Positions 7,574 through 15,913 of a DNA stretch of 34,339 bases are shown one piece after another. Under the pieces are notes generated by a model that was not told where the DNA came from, ran no database searches, and saw nothing but the letters and a program-made list of their open reading frames with translations. How positions within the stretch are numbered: the stretch's first letter is position 1; each line of letters opens with the position of its first letter. The translations under genes and the position numbers were made by a program. The DNA is from PALSA-1006 sp964532405. GTDB taxonomy: Bacteria > Pseudomonadota > Gammaproteobacteria > Burkholderiales > Gallionellaceae. The stretch covers positions 1-34,339 of the forward strand of contig CAZHIC010000025.1 in the NCBI GenBank assembly GCA_964532405.1. The letters are read 5' to 3'.

Positions 7574-8512
7574 TCACTTTTGTTTTTTGCCTGCCGGAGA
7601 AATCTTACTGTGTTGCATCATGCTTTGTGACGCATTTAATAAAAAACGTTCAAATTCCTGAGCAGCAGCAGAAGGCCGTTTATCTTTGCGATACACGATA
7701 TGCCAGTGGCGCATGATGGGAAAATATTCTACGTCGAGCACCACGAGCCGCTTGGTTTCCAGTTCCAATTCGATGCCGTGACGCGAGATGATGCCGAGGC
7801 CAATACCCGCCTGCACCGATTGTTTGATGGCCTCGTTGGTGTCCATCGACATGTGAGCGGGCAAAGGCAGGTGATGGCTGGCGAAGAAACGCTCGACTAC
7901 CCCGCGTGTGCCGGAGCCTTGTTCGCGCAACAGAAAAGTCTCTTTTGCCAACTGTTTTGCTTGTATCTTTTTGGAACGCGCCAGCGCATGTGCGGGTGCG
8001 GCAATCACCACCAATGGATTTTGCATGAAAACCTCGGCAAGCATATCAGTGCCTTCCGGTGGCTGGCCCATGATGGCGAGGTCAGCGACATTTTCGGAAA
8101 GTTGTTTGATGACAGCATCGCGGTTGGCAACGTGCAGACTGACTTGTATGTTGGGGTGCGCCTGGATGAACTTGGCCAGCAGTTGCGGCATAAAGTAATT
8201 GGCGGTGCTGACGACGGAGATATTGAGATGGCCGTGTTCCAGCCCCTTCATCGCATTGAACACCTCTTCCATTTCCGCCAATTGCTGGGTGATGCTCAAA
8301 CTGTAGTGCAGCATTTCACGACCGGCTTCTGTCAAGTGGAGTTGCTTTCCGACTTGTTCGAGTAATGGCAGACCGACGTTTTGTTCCAATTGTTTAATCT
8401 GCATGGAAACGGCGGGCTGGCTCAGGTACAATTCTTCGGCTGCACGGGAGTGGTTTAAATGCCGTGCGACACAGGCAAAGACTTGGAGTTGGCGTAAGGT
8501 GAGGTGCAACAT
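7574..8512 (-). CDS. cbbR: LysR-type regulator CbbR
   Basis: LysR-family transcription factor of 312 aa. The N-terminal winged helix-turn-helix is clear (LRQLQVFACVARHLNHSRAA then LSQPAVSMQIKQLE at about 6-43), followed by a periplasmic-binding-protein-like effector domain (about 90-295). It is transcribed divergently from cbbM with a 142-bp gap, the standard arrangement for CbbR, the activator of Calvin-cycle operons that senses metabolites such as RuBP or NADPH in other bacteria. A CbbR-type operator lies in the gap. The ATG at 8512 is preferred because the helix-turn-helix starts at the usual distance from it. Assignment as CbbR relies on family plus position. Confidence 0.93.
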   Translation of the reverse strand: MLHLTLRQLQVFACVARHLNHSRAAEELYLSQPAVSMQIKQLEQNVGLPLLEQVGKQLHLTEAGREMLHYSLSITQQLAEMEEVFNAMKGLEHGHLNISVVSTANYFMPQLLAKFIQAHPNIQVSLHVANRDAVIKQLSENVADLAIMGQPPEGTDMLAEVFMQNPLVVIAAPAHALARSKKIQAKQLAKETFLLREQGSGTRGVVERFFASHHLPLPAHMSMDTNEAIKQSVQAGIGLGIISRHGIELELETKRLVVLDVEYFPIMRHWHIVYRKDKRPSAAAQEFERFLLNASQSMMQHSKISPAGKKQK

Positions 8513-8537
8513 AGTGCCCGTATTGTAGCCATTTATT

Positions 8538-8552
8538 ATAAGCGTTGCTTAT
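8538..8552. promoter_or_regulatory. Probable CbbR operator
   Basis: A perfect palindrome ATAAGC-GTT-GCTTAT between cbbR and cbbM. It contains TAA-N7-TTA, an exact match to the CbbR consensus TNA-N7-TNA and to the general LysR T-N11-A rule. It lies 26 bases from the cbbR start and 103 from the cbbM start, so it could serve both activation of cbbM and autoregulation of cbbR. Confidence 0.7.
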
Positions 8553-8591
8553 GATTCCAATAAAAAAGTTTGACTGTTATTTATAGTCCGT

Positions 8592-8606
8592 CGAACCTAT
8601 AGTTCG
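8592..8606. promoter_or_regulatory. Second palindrome at the cbbM promoter
   Basis: CGAAC-CTATA-GTTCG, perfect 5-bp arms, 54 bases downstream of the CbbR-like operator (centre to centre). It overlaps a possible -10 element TATAGT (8598-8603). No good -35 is found at 17 bp, as expected for an activator-dependent promoter. It might be a second regulator site or part of the promoter itself. Confidence 0.4.
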
Positions 8607-8654
8607 CAACGTAGAACGCAGTAACAATATTTCAACGACAATGAGGAGAACACA

Positions 8655-10037
8655 ATGGATCAATCAAATCGTTATGCAGATCTGACTTTGAAAGAAGAAG
8701 ACCTGATTAAGGGGGAGGGGCATATCCTCGTTGCTTACAAAATGAAGCCTAAGCCTGGTTTCGGTGGCTACTTGACCTGTGCGGCGCACTTCGCGGCTGA
8801 GTCGTCAACTGGCACCAACGTTGAAGTGTCAACTACCGATGACTTCACCAAGGGTCTTGATGCGCTGGTGTATTACATCGATGAAGCTACCGAAGATATG
8901 CGTATCGCGTATCCGATCGACCTATTTGACCGCAACATGACCGACGGCCGTATGATGATGGTGTCTGTATTGACACTGATTATCGGCAACAACCAGGGTA
9001 TGGGCGATATTGAACACGGCAAAATTTACGACATTTATTTCCCTAAGCGCGCGCTGCAATTGTTTGATGGCCCGTCTAGAGACATTTCCGATATGTGGCG
9101 TATCCTTGACCGTCCAATAAAAGACGGCGGTTACATTGCAGGAACGATCATCAAGCCCAAGCTGGGTCTACGTCCAGAGCCATTCGCTAAAGCGGCGTAC
9201 CAATTCTGGTTGGGCGGCGACTTCATCAAGAACGATGAGCCTCAAGGCAATCAAGTGTTCTGCCCGGCGAAGAAGGTTTACCCGATGGTGTACGACGCAA
9301 TGAAGCGTGCACAAGACGAAACTGGCCAAGCCAAAATTTTCTCCGCCAACATCACGGCAGATGACCATTATGAAATGTGCGCTCGCGCTGACTTCATTCT
9401 GGAAACATTTGGTCCAGATGCGGACAAGGTAGCGTTCTTGGTTGATGCTTTTGTTGGTGGCCCAGGCATGCTCACGACTGCTCGCCGTCAGTATCCGGGT
9501 CAATACCTGCATTACCACCGTGCGGGTCACGGCATGATCACTTCGCCATCCGCTAAACGTGGTTACACTGCATTTGTGTTGGCGAAAATCTCCCGTTTGC
9601 AAGGGGCTTCCGGTATCCACGTAGGCACGATGGGTTACGGCAAGATGGAAGGCGAAAACTCGGACAAGAACATTTGTTACATGCTGGAGCGTGACGAGTG
9701 CCAAGGTCCAGTTTACTACCAAAAGTGGTACGGCATGAAACCAACGACTTCAATCATTTCTGGCGGTATGAACGCGTTGCGTTTGCCAGGCTTCTTTGAA
9801 AACTTGGGTCACGGTAACGTGATCAACACTTCCGGTGGCGGCGCATACGGACACATTGATTCTCCTGCTGCTGGCGCGATTTCTCTGCGTCAATCGTACG
9901 AGTGCTGGAAGTCAGGTGCTGACCCTATCGCTTACGCTAAAGAACATAAAGAATTCGCACGTGCGTTTGAATCTTTCCCCGGTGATGCCGACAAGATATT
10001 TCCGGGCTGGCGTCAAAAGTTGGGCGTTCACAAGTAA
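8655..10037 (+). CDS. cbbM: Ribulose-1,5-bisphosphate carboxylase/oxygenase, form II
   Basis: Form II RuBisCO large subunit, 460 aa, which fixes CO2 onto ribulose bisphosphate and needs no small subunit. Catalytic features: Lys167 in GTIIKPKLG, the carbamylated Lys192 with Asp194 and Glu195 in GGDFIKNDEP, His288/His292 in YHRAGHG, and loop-6 Lys330 in GTMGYGKMEGE. The N-terminus MDQSNRYADL and the overall pattern are those of the Rhodospirillum-type enzyme. GAGGAG lies 7 bases before the ATG. A CbbR-type operator is upstream and a strong terminator follows, with cbbQ and cbbO beyond. Codon choice (CGT for Arg, AAC, GGT) suggests high expression. Form II enzymes usually have low CO2/O2 specificity, which suits low-oxygen, CO2-rich habitats. 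Confidence 0.99.
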   Translation: MDQSNRYADLTLKEEDLIKGEGHILVAYKMKPKPGFGGYLTCAAHFAAESSTGTNVEVSTTDDFTKGLDALVYYIDEATEDMRIAYPIDLFDRNMTDGRMMMVSVLTLIIGNNQGMGDIEHGKIYDIYFPKRALQLFDGPSRDISDMWRILDRPIKDGGYIAGTIIKPKLGLRPEPFAKAAYQFWLGGDFIKNDEPQGNQVFCPAKKVYPMVYDAMKRAQDETGQAKIFSANITADDHYEMCARADFILETFGPDADKVAFLVDAFVGGPGMLTTARRQYPGQYLHYHRAGHGMITSPSAKRGYTAFVLAKISRLQGASGIHVGTMGYGKMEGENSDKNICYMLERDECQGPVYYQKWYGMKPTTSIISGGMNALRLPGFFENLGHGNVINTSGGGAYGHIDSPAAGAISLRQSYECWKSGADPIAYAKEHKEFARAFESFPGDADKIFPGWRQKLGVHK

Positions 10038-10059
10038 GACGAACGCTGCGTAAGAAGAG

Positions 10060-10091
10060 CCCCTGCCGGAGATTCTTGCAGGGGTTTTTTT
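10060..10091 (+). terminator. Rho-independent terminator after cbbM
   Basis: Seven-bp stem CCCCTGC / GCAGGGG with an 11-base loop, followed by seven T residues. It lies 22 bases after the cbbM stop and before cbbQ, so it probably lowers cbbQ/cbbO expression relative to cbbM by partial read-through. Confidence 0.9.
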
Positions 10092-10147
10092 AACCCGTAT
10101 AGGTTATTTTTAGGTCGGGTTTAGCCCGGCTTACTATGGAGAACAGC

Positions 10148-10963
10148 ATGAGCGACACGTTCGACATCAAGCAATATCAAATTATCAAAGAACCGTTTTA
10201 TCAGGCACAGAGCAACGAAGTGGCGTTATACGAAGCCGCCTACGCCGCACGCTTGCCGATCATGCTGAAAGGTCCGACTGGTTGCGGCAAATCGCGCTTC
10301 GTCGAATATATGGCCTGGAAGTTGGGCAAGCCGCTCATCACCGTGGCCTGTAACGAAGACATGACGGCGTCCGATCTGGTTGGGCGTTATTTATTGGATG
10401 CCAACGGCACACGCTGGCTGGATGGCCCGCTTACTTTAGCGGCACGCTACGGTGCGATCTGCTATCTGGACGAAATCGTCGAAGCGCGGCAGGACACCAC
10501 CGTGGTAATCCACCCGCTGACCGACCACCGCCGCGCTTTGCCGTTGGATAAAAAAGGTGAGCTGGTTCGGGCGCATCCCGATTTTCAATTGGTGATTTCC
10601 TATAATCCCGGCTATCAAAATCTGATGAAAGATTTGAAGCAATCCACCAAGCAGCGTTTTGCCGGGTTGGAATTCGGCTATGCGCAAGCGGAAGTTGAAG
10701 TCGGCATCGTCAGCAAAGAAACCGGTATCGGCACCGACATCTCGGCCAAACTGGTGAAGATCGGCGAGACTGCGCGCAACCTGAAAGGCCACGGTCTGGA
10801 TGAAGGTATTTCGACGCGTTTGCTGGTATACGCGGCAACGCTCATCCAGCAAGGCATCGCGCCGCGCGATGCGTGCCGCATGGCGCTGGTGCGCCCGATC
10901 ACCGACGATGCGGATATTCGCGACACGCTGGATCACGCTATCGACGCGGTGTTTGCGGCCTAA
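10148..10963 (+). CDS. cbbQ: RuBisCO activase subunit CbbQ (AAA+ MoxR family)
   Basis: AAA+ ATPase of 271 aa. Walker A is GPTGCGKS (42-49), Walker B is ICYLDEI (about 104-110), and QSTKQRFAG carries the likely arginine finger region. In characterised systems CbbQ forms a hexamer that binds one CbbO and uses ATP to strip inhibitory sugar phosphates from RuBisCO. The neighbouring cbbM and cbbO support this. An in-frame ATG 12 bases earlier (10136) exists, but GGAGA at 10138-10142 sits correctly for the ATG at 10148. Only five bases separate its stop from cbbO. Confidence 0.96.
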   Translation: MSDTFDIKQYQIIKEPFYQAQSNEVALYEAAYAARLPIMLKGPTGCGKSRFVEYMAWKLGKPLITVACNEDMTASDLVGRYLLDANGTRWLDGPLTLAARYGAICYLDEIVEARQDTTVVIHPLTDHRRALPLDKKGELVRAHPDFQLVISYNPGYQNLMKDLKQSTKQRFAGLEFGYAQAEVEVGIVSKETGIGTDISAKLVKIGETARNLKGHGLDEGISTRLLVYAATLIQQGIAPRDACRMALVRPITDDADIRDTLDHAIDAVFAA

Positions 10964-10968
10964 GCAAA

Positions 10969-13212
10969 ATGACGGCAACTCCTGAAGAGCGGCAAAAATT
11001 ACTATGCAAATTCGCACGCGTGCAAAGCGTGTTCGACGATTGCATGGCAGACGCGCGCCAGCACCTTAGTGCGGCGGGAATCGACGCCTACATCGAGGGT
11101 GCGAACGCTATCAACAAGACCGGGCGCGGCGAAGAGCCGGTGCTGGTGTTCCTGGAAGAAATTCCGCAAGTCGCGGCGCGGCTGGGCGAAAGTGTAATCG
11201 AAGAGATCGTCACGTTTACGCGCACCCTCGCCAAGTCTCCCAACAGTAAAGCCATCCCCAACTTTCTGCAAAGCTTGGGCGCGGCGGCGCGTGCTTTGGA
11301 AAGTCGCGAACTGTTTACCGAGTACCTGAATCTGGTGGCTCAAACGGCTATCCGCACCAGCCCGAAAGTACACGGTATCGATTCGATGTACACCAGCCCC
11401 TGCCTGCCGGATTTTCTGGATAGCGTACCGCATCTGTTTAGCCAGATTTCACTCGGCGGCATCAAAAATTGGGTGGGCTACGGCGTATTGGCTTATCCCA
11501 ACGACCCCGACCGTCAGCAGGAGTTTTTCCAGCTGAAATCCGCCGACAGTCGCGCCGTGATGCAGCGCGAGCGCCACGGCACGCTGTTCGCCGATAGCGA
11601 GCGCAAGCTGGATTTGTACTTGCGCGGCTTATGGCAGGCCGATGCGCAATTCGTGCCCTATTCGCTGGCGTTCGACGAGATACGCAAACCCGTCCCCTAT
11701 CTGAATGAGCAGGGCTTGCATCTGCCGGATGTGTACGATGATCTGCCCAACGGAGTTCGCGGCATCGATCGTTACCGCGCGCTGTTGGCGCACCTGAGCG
11801 CGCACCGGCGTTGGACTACCCCCTTGATCGCCGACAACCTCAGCCCGTTCCAGCGTATAGCGGTCGATGTATTCGAAGATGCGCGCGTGGAATATCTTGC
11901 AATGCAGGAATTTCCCGGCCTGCGTTCGCTGTGGTGCAAACTGCATCCGATCCCCCAAGAAAACATCGAACGCGACGAAGGCGTGTCGTACATCCGCCAT
12001 CGTTTGGCCATGTTGTCGCGCGCCCTGCTCGATCCCGATCATCCTTACCGGAGTCCGGTGATTTTAAAATACACGGGGCTGTTCGACGAGCTCATGGCGA
12101 AGGGCGGAACGCGCACTCCCGATATTCAGATTCTCGGCGTGAAATTTATCACCGAAACCAAAGTATCCAGCGACTCTTCTGGAAAAGTATATTTCGACGA
12201 TACCGAAATCGACTACCGCGACGACAACCGCATGATGTGGTCGTTCATCGAGGAAGGCGACGAGGAAACTTTTGAAGAGCGCCCGCGCTCGCCGGTCGAA
12301 TCCGAGGATGAATTCAAAGTGCCGCCGCGTATGTATCCCGAGTGGGATTACAGCGCGGAGCATTACCGCCCGGACTGGGTAAGCGTGTACGAACATTTGC
12401 AACCCAAAGGCGATGCGGCGCACATCGACCAATTGCTGGCCAAGCACAGCGCGCTGGCCAAACGTCTGAAAAAAATCATCGATCTGCTCAAGCCGCAGAA
12501 CAAAGTGCGCATCCGCTATCAGGAAGAAGGTGCGGAGCTGGATTTGGATGTGGCGGTGCGCTCGCTGATCGACTTCAAGAGCGGCGCGCAGCCCGACACG
12601 CGCATCAATATGAGCCATCGCCACGACGGGCGCAGCGTCGCAGTTTCTTTACTGCTCGACCTTTCTGCTTCGCTCTCTGATGTGCCGGAGGGCTGTACAC
12701 AAAGCAAGCTCGAACTGAGTCAGGAAGCCGTGTCGCTGTTGGCGTGGGCAGTGGATCAAATGGGTGATCCGTTGGCGATTGGCGGTTTTCATTCCGACAC
12801 GCGCCACAACGTGCGCTACTGGCATTTCAAAGGCTACAACGAACCTTGGGGCGATGCAGTAAAGGGGCGTCTGGCGGGAATGGAAGCGAATTACTCCACG
12901 CGCATGGGGGCGGCAATCCGTCATGCCGGACATTATCTCGGGCATCAGCAGGCCGATAAAAAACTGCTGCTGGTATTGACCGACGGCGAGCCCGCCGACA
13001 TCGACACCAGCGATGCGCGCTTGCTGATCGAGGATGCGCGCATTGCGGTGCGCGAGTTGGATCAGGAGAATATTTACACCTATTGCATCAACCTTGACCC
13101 CAAGGCGGACGAGTATGTCGCGGACATTTTCGGAAAAAACTATGCCGTTATCGACAACATCGCGCGCCTGCCGGAACGGCTACCGCAACTGTTTATGTCG
13201 CTGGTGAAGTAA
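10969..13212 (+). CDS. cbbO: RuBisCO activase subunit CbbO (VWA domain)
   Basis: Protein of 747 aa with a C-terminal von Willebrand A domain, the adaptor of the CbbQO RuBisCO activase. The metal-site (MIDAS) pattern is complete: DLSAS at about 564-568, Thr644 in YSTRMG and Asp672 in TDGEPAD. In studied CbbO proteins the MIDAS engages RuBisCO while the rest binds the CbbQ ring. The long N-terminal part (about 1-540) is mostly helical and acidic in its middle (EEGDEETFEE). The frame is open upstream to 10873 inside cbbQ, but the ATG at 10969 is the natural start just after the cbbQ stop. Its Shine-Dalgarno sequence is poor, suggesting translational coupling to cbbQ. Confidence 0.95.
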   Translation: MTATPEERQKLLCKFARVQSVFDDCMADARQHLSAAGIDAYIEGANAINKTGRGEEPVLVFLEEIPQVAARLGESVIEEIVTFTRTLAKSPNSKAIPNFLQSLGAAARALESRELFTEYLNLVAQTAIRTSPKVHGIDSMYTSPCLPDFLDSVPHLFSQISLGGIKNWVGYGVLAYPNDPDRQQEFFQLKSADSRAVMQRERHGTLFADSERKLDLYLRGLWQADAQFVPYSLAFDEIRKPVPYLNEQGLHLPDVYDDLPNGVRGIDRYRALLAHLSAHRRWTTPLIADNLSPFQRIAVDVFEDARVEYLAMQEFPGLRSLWCKLHPIPQENIERDEGVSYIRHRLAMLSRALLDPDHPYRSPVILKYTGLFDELMAKGGTRTPDIQILGVKFITETKVSSDSSGKVYFDDTEIDYRDDNRMMWSFIEEGDEETFEERPRSPVESEDEFKVPPRMYPEWDYSAEHYRPDWVSVYEHLQPKGDAAHIDQLLAKHSALAKRLKKIIDLLKPQNKVRIRYQEEGAELDLDVAVRSLIDFKSGAQPDTRINMSHRHDGRSVAVSLLLDLSASLSDVPEGCTQSKLELSQEAVSLLAWAVDQMGDPLAIGGFHSDTRHNVRYWHFKGYNEPWGDAVKGRLAGMEANYSTRMGAAIRHAGHYLGHQQADKKLLLVLTDGEPADIDTSDARLLIEDARIAVRELDQENIYTYCINLDPKADEYVADIFGKNYAVIDNIARLPERLPQLFMSLVK

Positions 13213-13289
13213 TCAAGCATGGAGAGCGGTAGCGAAAACGGGTAAAATTCGCAGGTTACAAAATTTCAATCTAATTGGGAGATAGCAGC

Positions 13290-14291
13290 ATGAGCAAGAA
13301 TTTGATTCAATTCATCATCGAAGAAGAACGCCATATTCCAGAGGCATCGGGCGATTTTACCGACCTGCTGGGCGATATCATCATCGCGTGCAAAAAAATC
13401 GCGCATGCGGTGAACAAAGGCGCATTGATCGGCGTACTGGGCAGCGCCGGTAGCGAGAACATTCAAGGCGAGACACAAAAGAAACTGGACGTTATCACCA
13501 ACGACATCTTCATTGCCGAGAATGAATGGGGCGGTCACTTGGCTGCGATGGCGTCGGAAGAAATGGATGAGATATATCCAATCCCCGCAAAATATCCAAA
13601 AGGCAAATACCTGCTGACGTTCGATCCGCTGGATGGTTCGTCCAACATCGACGTGAACATTTCCGTCGGTACCATCTTCTCTATCCTGCGTTGCCCTGAA
13701 GGCGTGAGCAACCCGACTGCTGCCGATTTCATGCAGCCCGGCACCAAGCAAGTGTGTGCCGGCTATGCGTTGTACGGCCCGTCTACCATGTTGGTTATCA
13801 CCACTGGTAACGGTGTGAACGGTTTTACCTTGGACAATGACATCGGCGAATTTATGCTGACGCATCCGAAAATGATGATTCCTGCCGATACGCAAGAATT
13901 TGCGATCAACATGTCTAACCGCCGTTATTGGGAAGAGCCCGTGCAACGCTACGTGGAAGAGTGCGTCAAGGGTAAAGAGGGTGGGCGCGAGAAGAACTTC
14001 AATATGCGCTGGGTCGCTTCGATGGTTGCCGAAGTACACCGTATTCTGGTGCGCGGCGGTATTTTTATGTATCCGTTCGACACCAAAGAGCCGGGCAAAG
14101 CCGGCAAATTGCGTTTGATGTATGAAGCCAACCCCATGTCCTTCATTGTCGAGCAGGCGGGTGGCGTGTGTTCCACAGGACGCGAGCGCATCATGGAATT
14201 GAAGCCTGCCGGACTGCATCAGCGTGTGCCGGTGATTATGGGTTCGAAGAATGAAGTTGACCGTGTAGTGGGCTATCACAAGGGCGCATAA
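13290..14291 (+). CDS. fbp: Fructose-1,6-bisphosphatase class 1
   Basis: Class I FBPase, 333 aa, hydrolysing fructose 1,6-bisphosphate to fructose 6-phosphate in the Calvin cycle and gluconeogenesis. Diagnostic motifs: GSAGSENIQGE (about 51-61), KLDVITND, and the metal-binding DPLDGSSNID (112-121); near the end LRLMYEANPMSFIVEQAGG carries the substrate-binding segment. GGGAG lies just ahead of the ATG at 13290, so the longer form from 13275 is rejected. It follows cbbO by 77 bases in the same direction, which makes it functionally part of the cbb cluster (cbbF role), and ends with its own terminator. A TAAAAT at about 13240 may be a separate -10. Confidence 0.97.
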   Translation: MSKNLIQFIIEEERHIPEASGDFTDLLGDIIIACKKIAHAVNKGALIGVLGSAGSENIQGETQKKLDVITNDIFIAENEWGGHLAAMASEEMDEIYPIPAKYPKGKYLLTFDPLDGSSNIDVNISVGTIFSILRCPEGVSNPTAADFMQPGTKQVCAGYALYGPSTMLVITTGNGVNGFTLDNDIGEFMLTHPKMMIPADTQEFAINMSNRRYWEEPVQRYVEECVKGKEGGREKNFNMRWVASMVAEVHRILVRGGIFMYPFDTKEPGKAGKLRLMYEANPMSFIVEQAGGVCSTGRERIMELKPAGLHQRVPVIMGSKNEVDRVVGYHKGA

Positions 14292-14299
14292 TTATCGCC

Positions 14300-14328
14300 A
14301 ACGCCCCCGTTCAATCGGGGGCGTTTTT
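14300..14328 (+). terminator. Rho-independent terminator after fbp
   Basis: Ten-bp stem AACGCCCCCG / CGGGGGCGTT with a 6-base loop and a run of five T, nine bases after the fbp stop. It closes the cbb cluster. Confidence 0.93.
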
Positions 14329-14368
14329 ACGTCTGTGATTAAATAATTCGCGTAGCGCTCGTTCGCCT

Positions 14369-14390
14369 CCTCGCCCGCTTGCGGGAGAGG
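14369..14390. repeat. Short palindrome with GCCCGCTTGCGGG core
   Basis: A small hairpin (CCCGC-TT-GCGGG, with further pairing outside one mismatch) between fbp and purE. It shares the core CCCGCTTGCGGG with the repeats at 7344 and 22615 but not their flanks. Confidence 0.4.
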
Positions 14391-14424
14391 ATTGAGGAGA
14401 GGGCAAGAATGGTAAGGAAAATTG

Positions 14425-14919
14425 ATGAGCAAACCTTTAGTTTCTATCGTAATGGGCAGCAGTAACGACTGGGAAATCATGCAGCAGGCAGCGCGTGCCT
14501 TGCAGGATTTCGGTGTTGGGTTCGATGCGCGCGTAATTTCGGCACACCGTTCGCCCGATCTGCTGTTCGACTACATCAAGGAAATGAGCGCGCAAGGCGT
14601 GCAATGTTTCATCGCCGGTGCGGGCGGCGCGGCGCATCTGGCTGGCGTGATCGCCGGCAAGACCACGCTGCCGGTACTGGGCGTGCCCATCCCTTCCAAG
14701 TATTTGAAGGGCATGGACTCGTTGCTGTCTATCGTGCAGATGCCCAAGGGTATTCCTGTTGCCACTTTCGCTATCGGTGAAGCGGGTGCGGCGAATGCGG
14801 GTTTGTTTGCGGTGTCCATGCTGGCTTCGAACGATAGCCAGCTCGCGCAAAAGCTTGTCGATTACCGTAAAAAACAGGCCGAGCAGATTGCAGCGACAAC
14901 GCTACCCGCGTTGTCATGA
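14425..14919 (+). CDS. purE: N5-carboxyaminoimidazole ribonucleotide mutase PurE
   Basis: PurE class I mutase, 164 aa, converting N5-CAIR to CAIR in purine synthesis. The family motifs are plain: VSIVMGSSNDW near the N-terminus (CO2/phosphate-binding loop), VISAHRSPD with the catalytic His, and GAGGAAHLAGVIAG in the middle, then GVPIPSKYLKGMDSLLSIVQMPKGIPVATF. AAGGA (about 14413-14417) fits the ATG at 14425; a TTG just before it is not needed. PurC follows, separated by a large hairpin repeat. PurK, the usual partner making N5-CAIR, is not in the window. Confidence 0.96.
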   Translation: MSKPLVSIVMGSSNDWEIMQQAARALQDFGVGFDARVISAHRSPDLLFDYIKEMSAQGVQCFIAGAGGAAHLAGVIAGKTTLPVLGVPIPSKYLKGMDSLLSIVQMPKGIPVATFAIGEAGAANAGLFAVSMLASNDSQLAQKLVDYRKKQAEQIAATTLPALS

Positions 14920-14926
14920 CATTGAA

Positions 14927-15006
14927 GTAGGATGGGTTGAGCACAGCGATACCCATCATCTGTATCGTGAAAAGTGATGGGTATCGCTGCGCTCAACCCA
15001 TCCTAC
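14927..15006. repeat. Long inverted repeat (GTAGGATGGGTTGAGC type)
   Basis: Two 32-base arms (14927-14958 and 14975-15006) complementary but for one base, with a 16-base loop. This forms a very stable stem between purE and purC. The arm resembles the imperfect repeat at 23534-23604, so it is an interspersed family. In the purE transcript it could weaken read-through or protect the purE mRNA end. Confidence 0.88.
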
Positions 15007-15028
15007 AGTTTTGTCATTTGAGGTATCT

Positions 15029-15913
15029 ATGTCTGCGTTACACGAATCGAATTTATCCAGCCTGAAATTTTTGCATCGTGGCAAGGTGCGCGATCTGTAT
15101 GAAGTGGATGAAGATCATTTGCTGATCGTGCAGACGGATCGCTTGTCGGCTTTCGATGTGATCTTGCCCGACCCTATTCCCGGCAAAGGTGAAGTGCTTA
15201 CAGCCGTGTCTAATTTCTGGTTCAAAAAACTGGCACACATTATCCCGAATCATTTGTCCGGTATCGATCCTGAATCGGTAGTGAAGAACGCATCGGATCG
15301 TGAGCAGGTTCGCGGACGTTCTTTCGTTACCAAGAAGCTCAAGCCGCTGCCTATCGAGGCTATCGTGCGCGGCTATCTGGTGGGTTCCGGCTGGAAGGAT
15401 TACAAAAAGACTGGTGCTGTGTGCGGTATCCCGCTACCCGCCGGAATGCAGGAAGCGCAAAAATTGCCGCAGCCGCTGTTCACGCCTTCGACCAAAGCTG
15501 CTGCCGGTGAGCATGACGAGAACATTTCGTTTGAAGAAACCATAAAACTGCTGGGCGCAGCGCGCGCGGAAGAAGTAAAGAACGCTACCTTGGCACTCTA
15601 TACTCAGGCCGCAGATTACGCGCTGACACGCGACATCATCATCGCCGATACCAAGTTCGAATTCGGCGTGGATGCGGCGGGCAAGCTGTATCTCATCGAC
15701 GAAGCACTCACGCCCGATTCCTCGCGTTTCTGGCCCGCCGACCAATACCAGGTCGGCAGCAACCCGCCCAGCTACGACAAACAGTTCGTGCGCGACTGGC
15801 TGGAATCTTCCGGCTGGAATAAGCAAGCCCCGGCACCGCAAGTACCGGCTGATATTTTGCAGAAAACTGCCGATAAGTACCGCGAAGCACAACGTCTTCT
15901 GACGGGATTATGA
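15029..15913 (+). CDS. purC: SAICAR synthetase PurC
   Basis: Phosphoribosylaminoimidazole-succinocarboxamide synthase, 294 aa, which joins CAIR and aspartate using ATP. Recognised by HRGKVRDLYEVDEDHLLIV (ATP-binding glycine-rich start), TDRLSAFDVILPDPIPGKG, IEAIVRGYLVGSGWKDY, the GEHDENISFEE segment and DTKFEFGVD followed by LIDEALTPDSSRFWPAD. The ATG at 15029 is preceded by GAGG and matches the family start; the frame upstream (from 15011) lies next to the hairpin repeat. The last codon overlaps the start of the carbonic anhydrase gene by four bases (ATGA). Confidence 0.97.
   Translation: MSALHESNLSSLKFLHRGKVRDLYEVDEDHLLIVQTDRLSAFDVILPDPIPGKGEVLTAVSNFWFKKLAHIIPNHLSGIDPESVVKNASDREQVRGRSFVTKKLKPLPIEAIVRGYLVGSGWKDYKKTGAVCGIPLPAGMQEAQKLPQPLFTPSTKAAAGEHDENISFEETIKLLGAARAEEVKNATLALYTQAADYALTRDIIIADTKFEFGVDAAGKLYLIDEALTPDSSRFWPADQYQVGSNPPSYDKQFVRDWLESSGWNKQAPAPQVPADILQKTADKYREAQRLLTGL

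Noticed and set aside
7301..7577. Short minus-strand frames between rlmI and cbbR
   Set aside because: They translate an interspersed repeat and hairpins; the same peptide string (TKPASGQVAGY) appears upstream of pyrE only because the repeat is shared.
13266..14279. 337-aa open frame opposite fbp
   Set aside because: Antisense shadow of fbp; composition rich in His and Arg, no recognisable domain.
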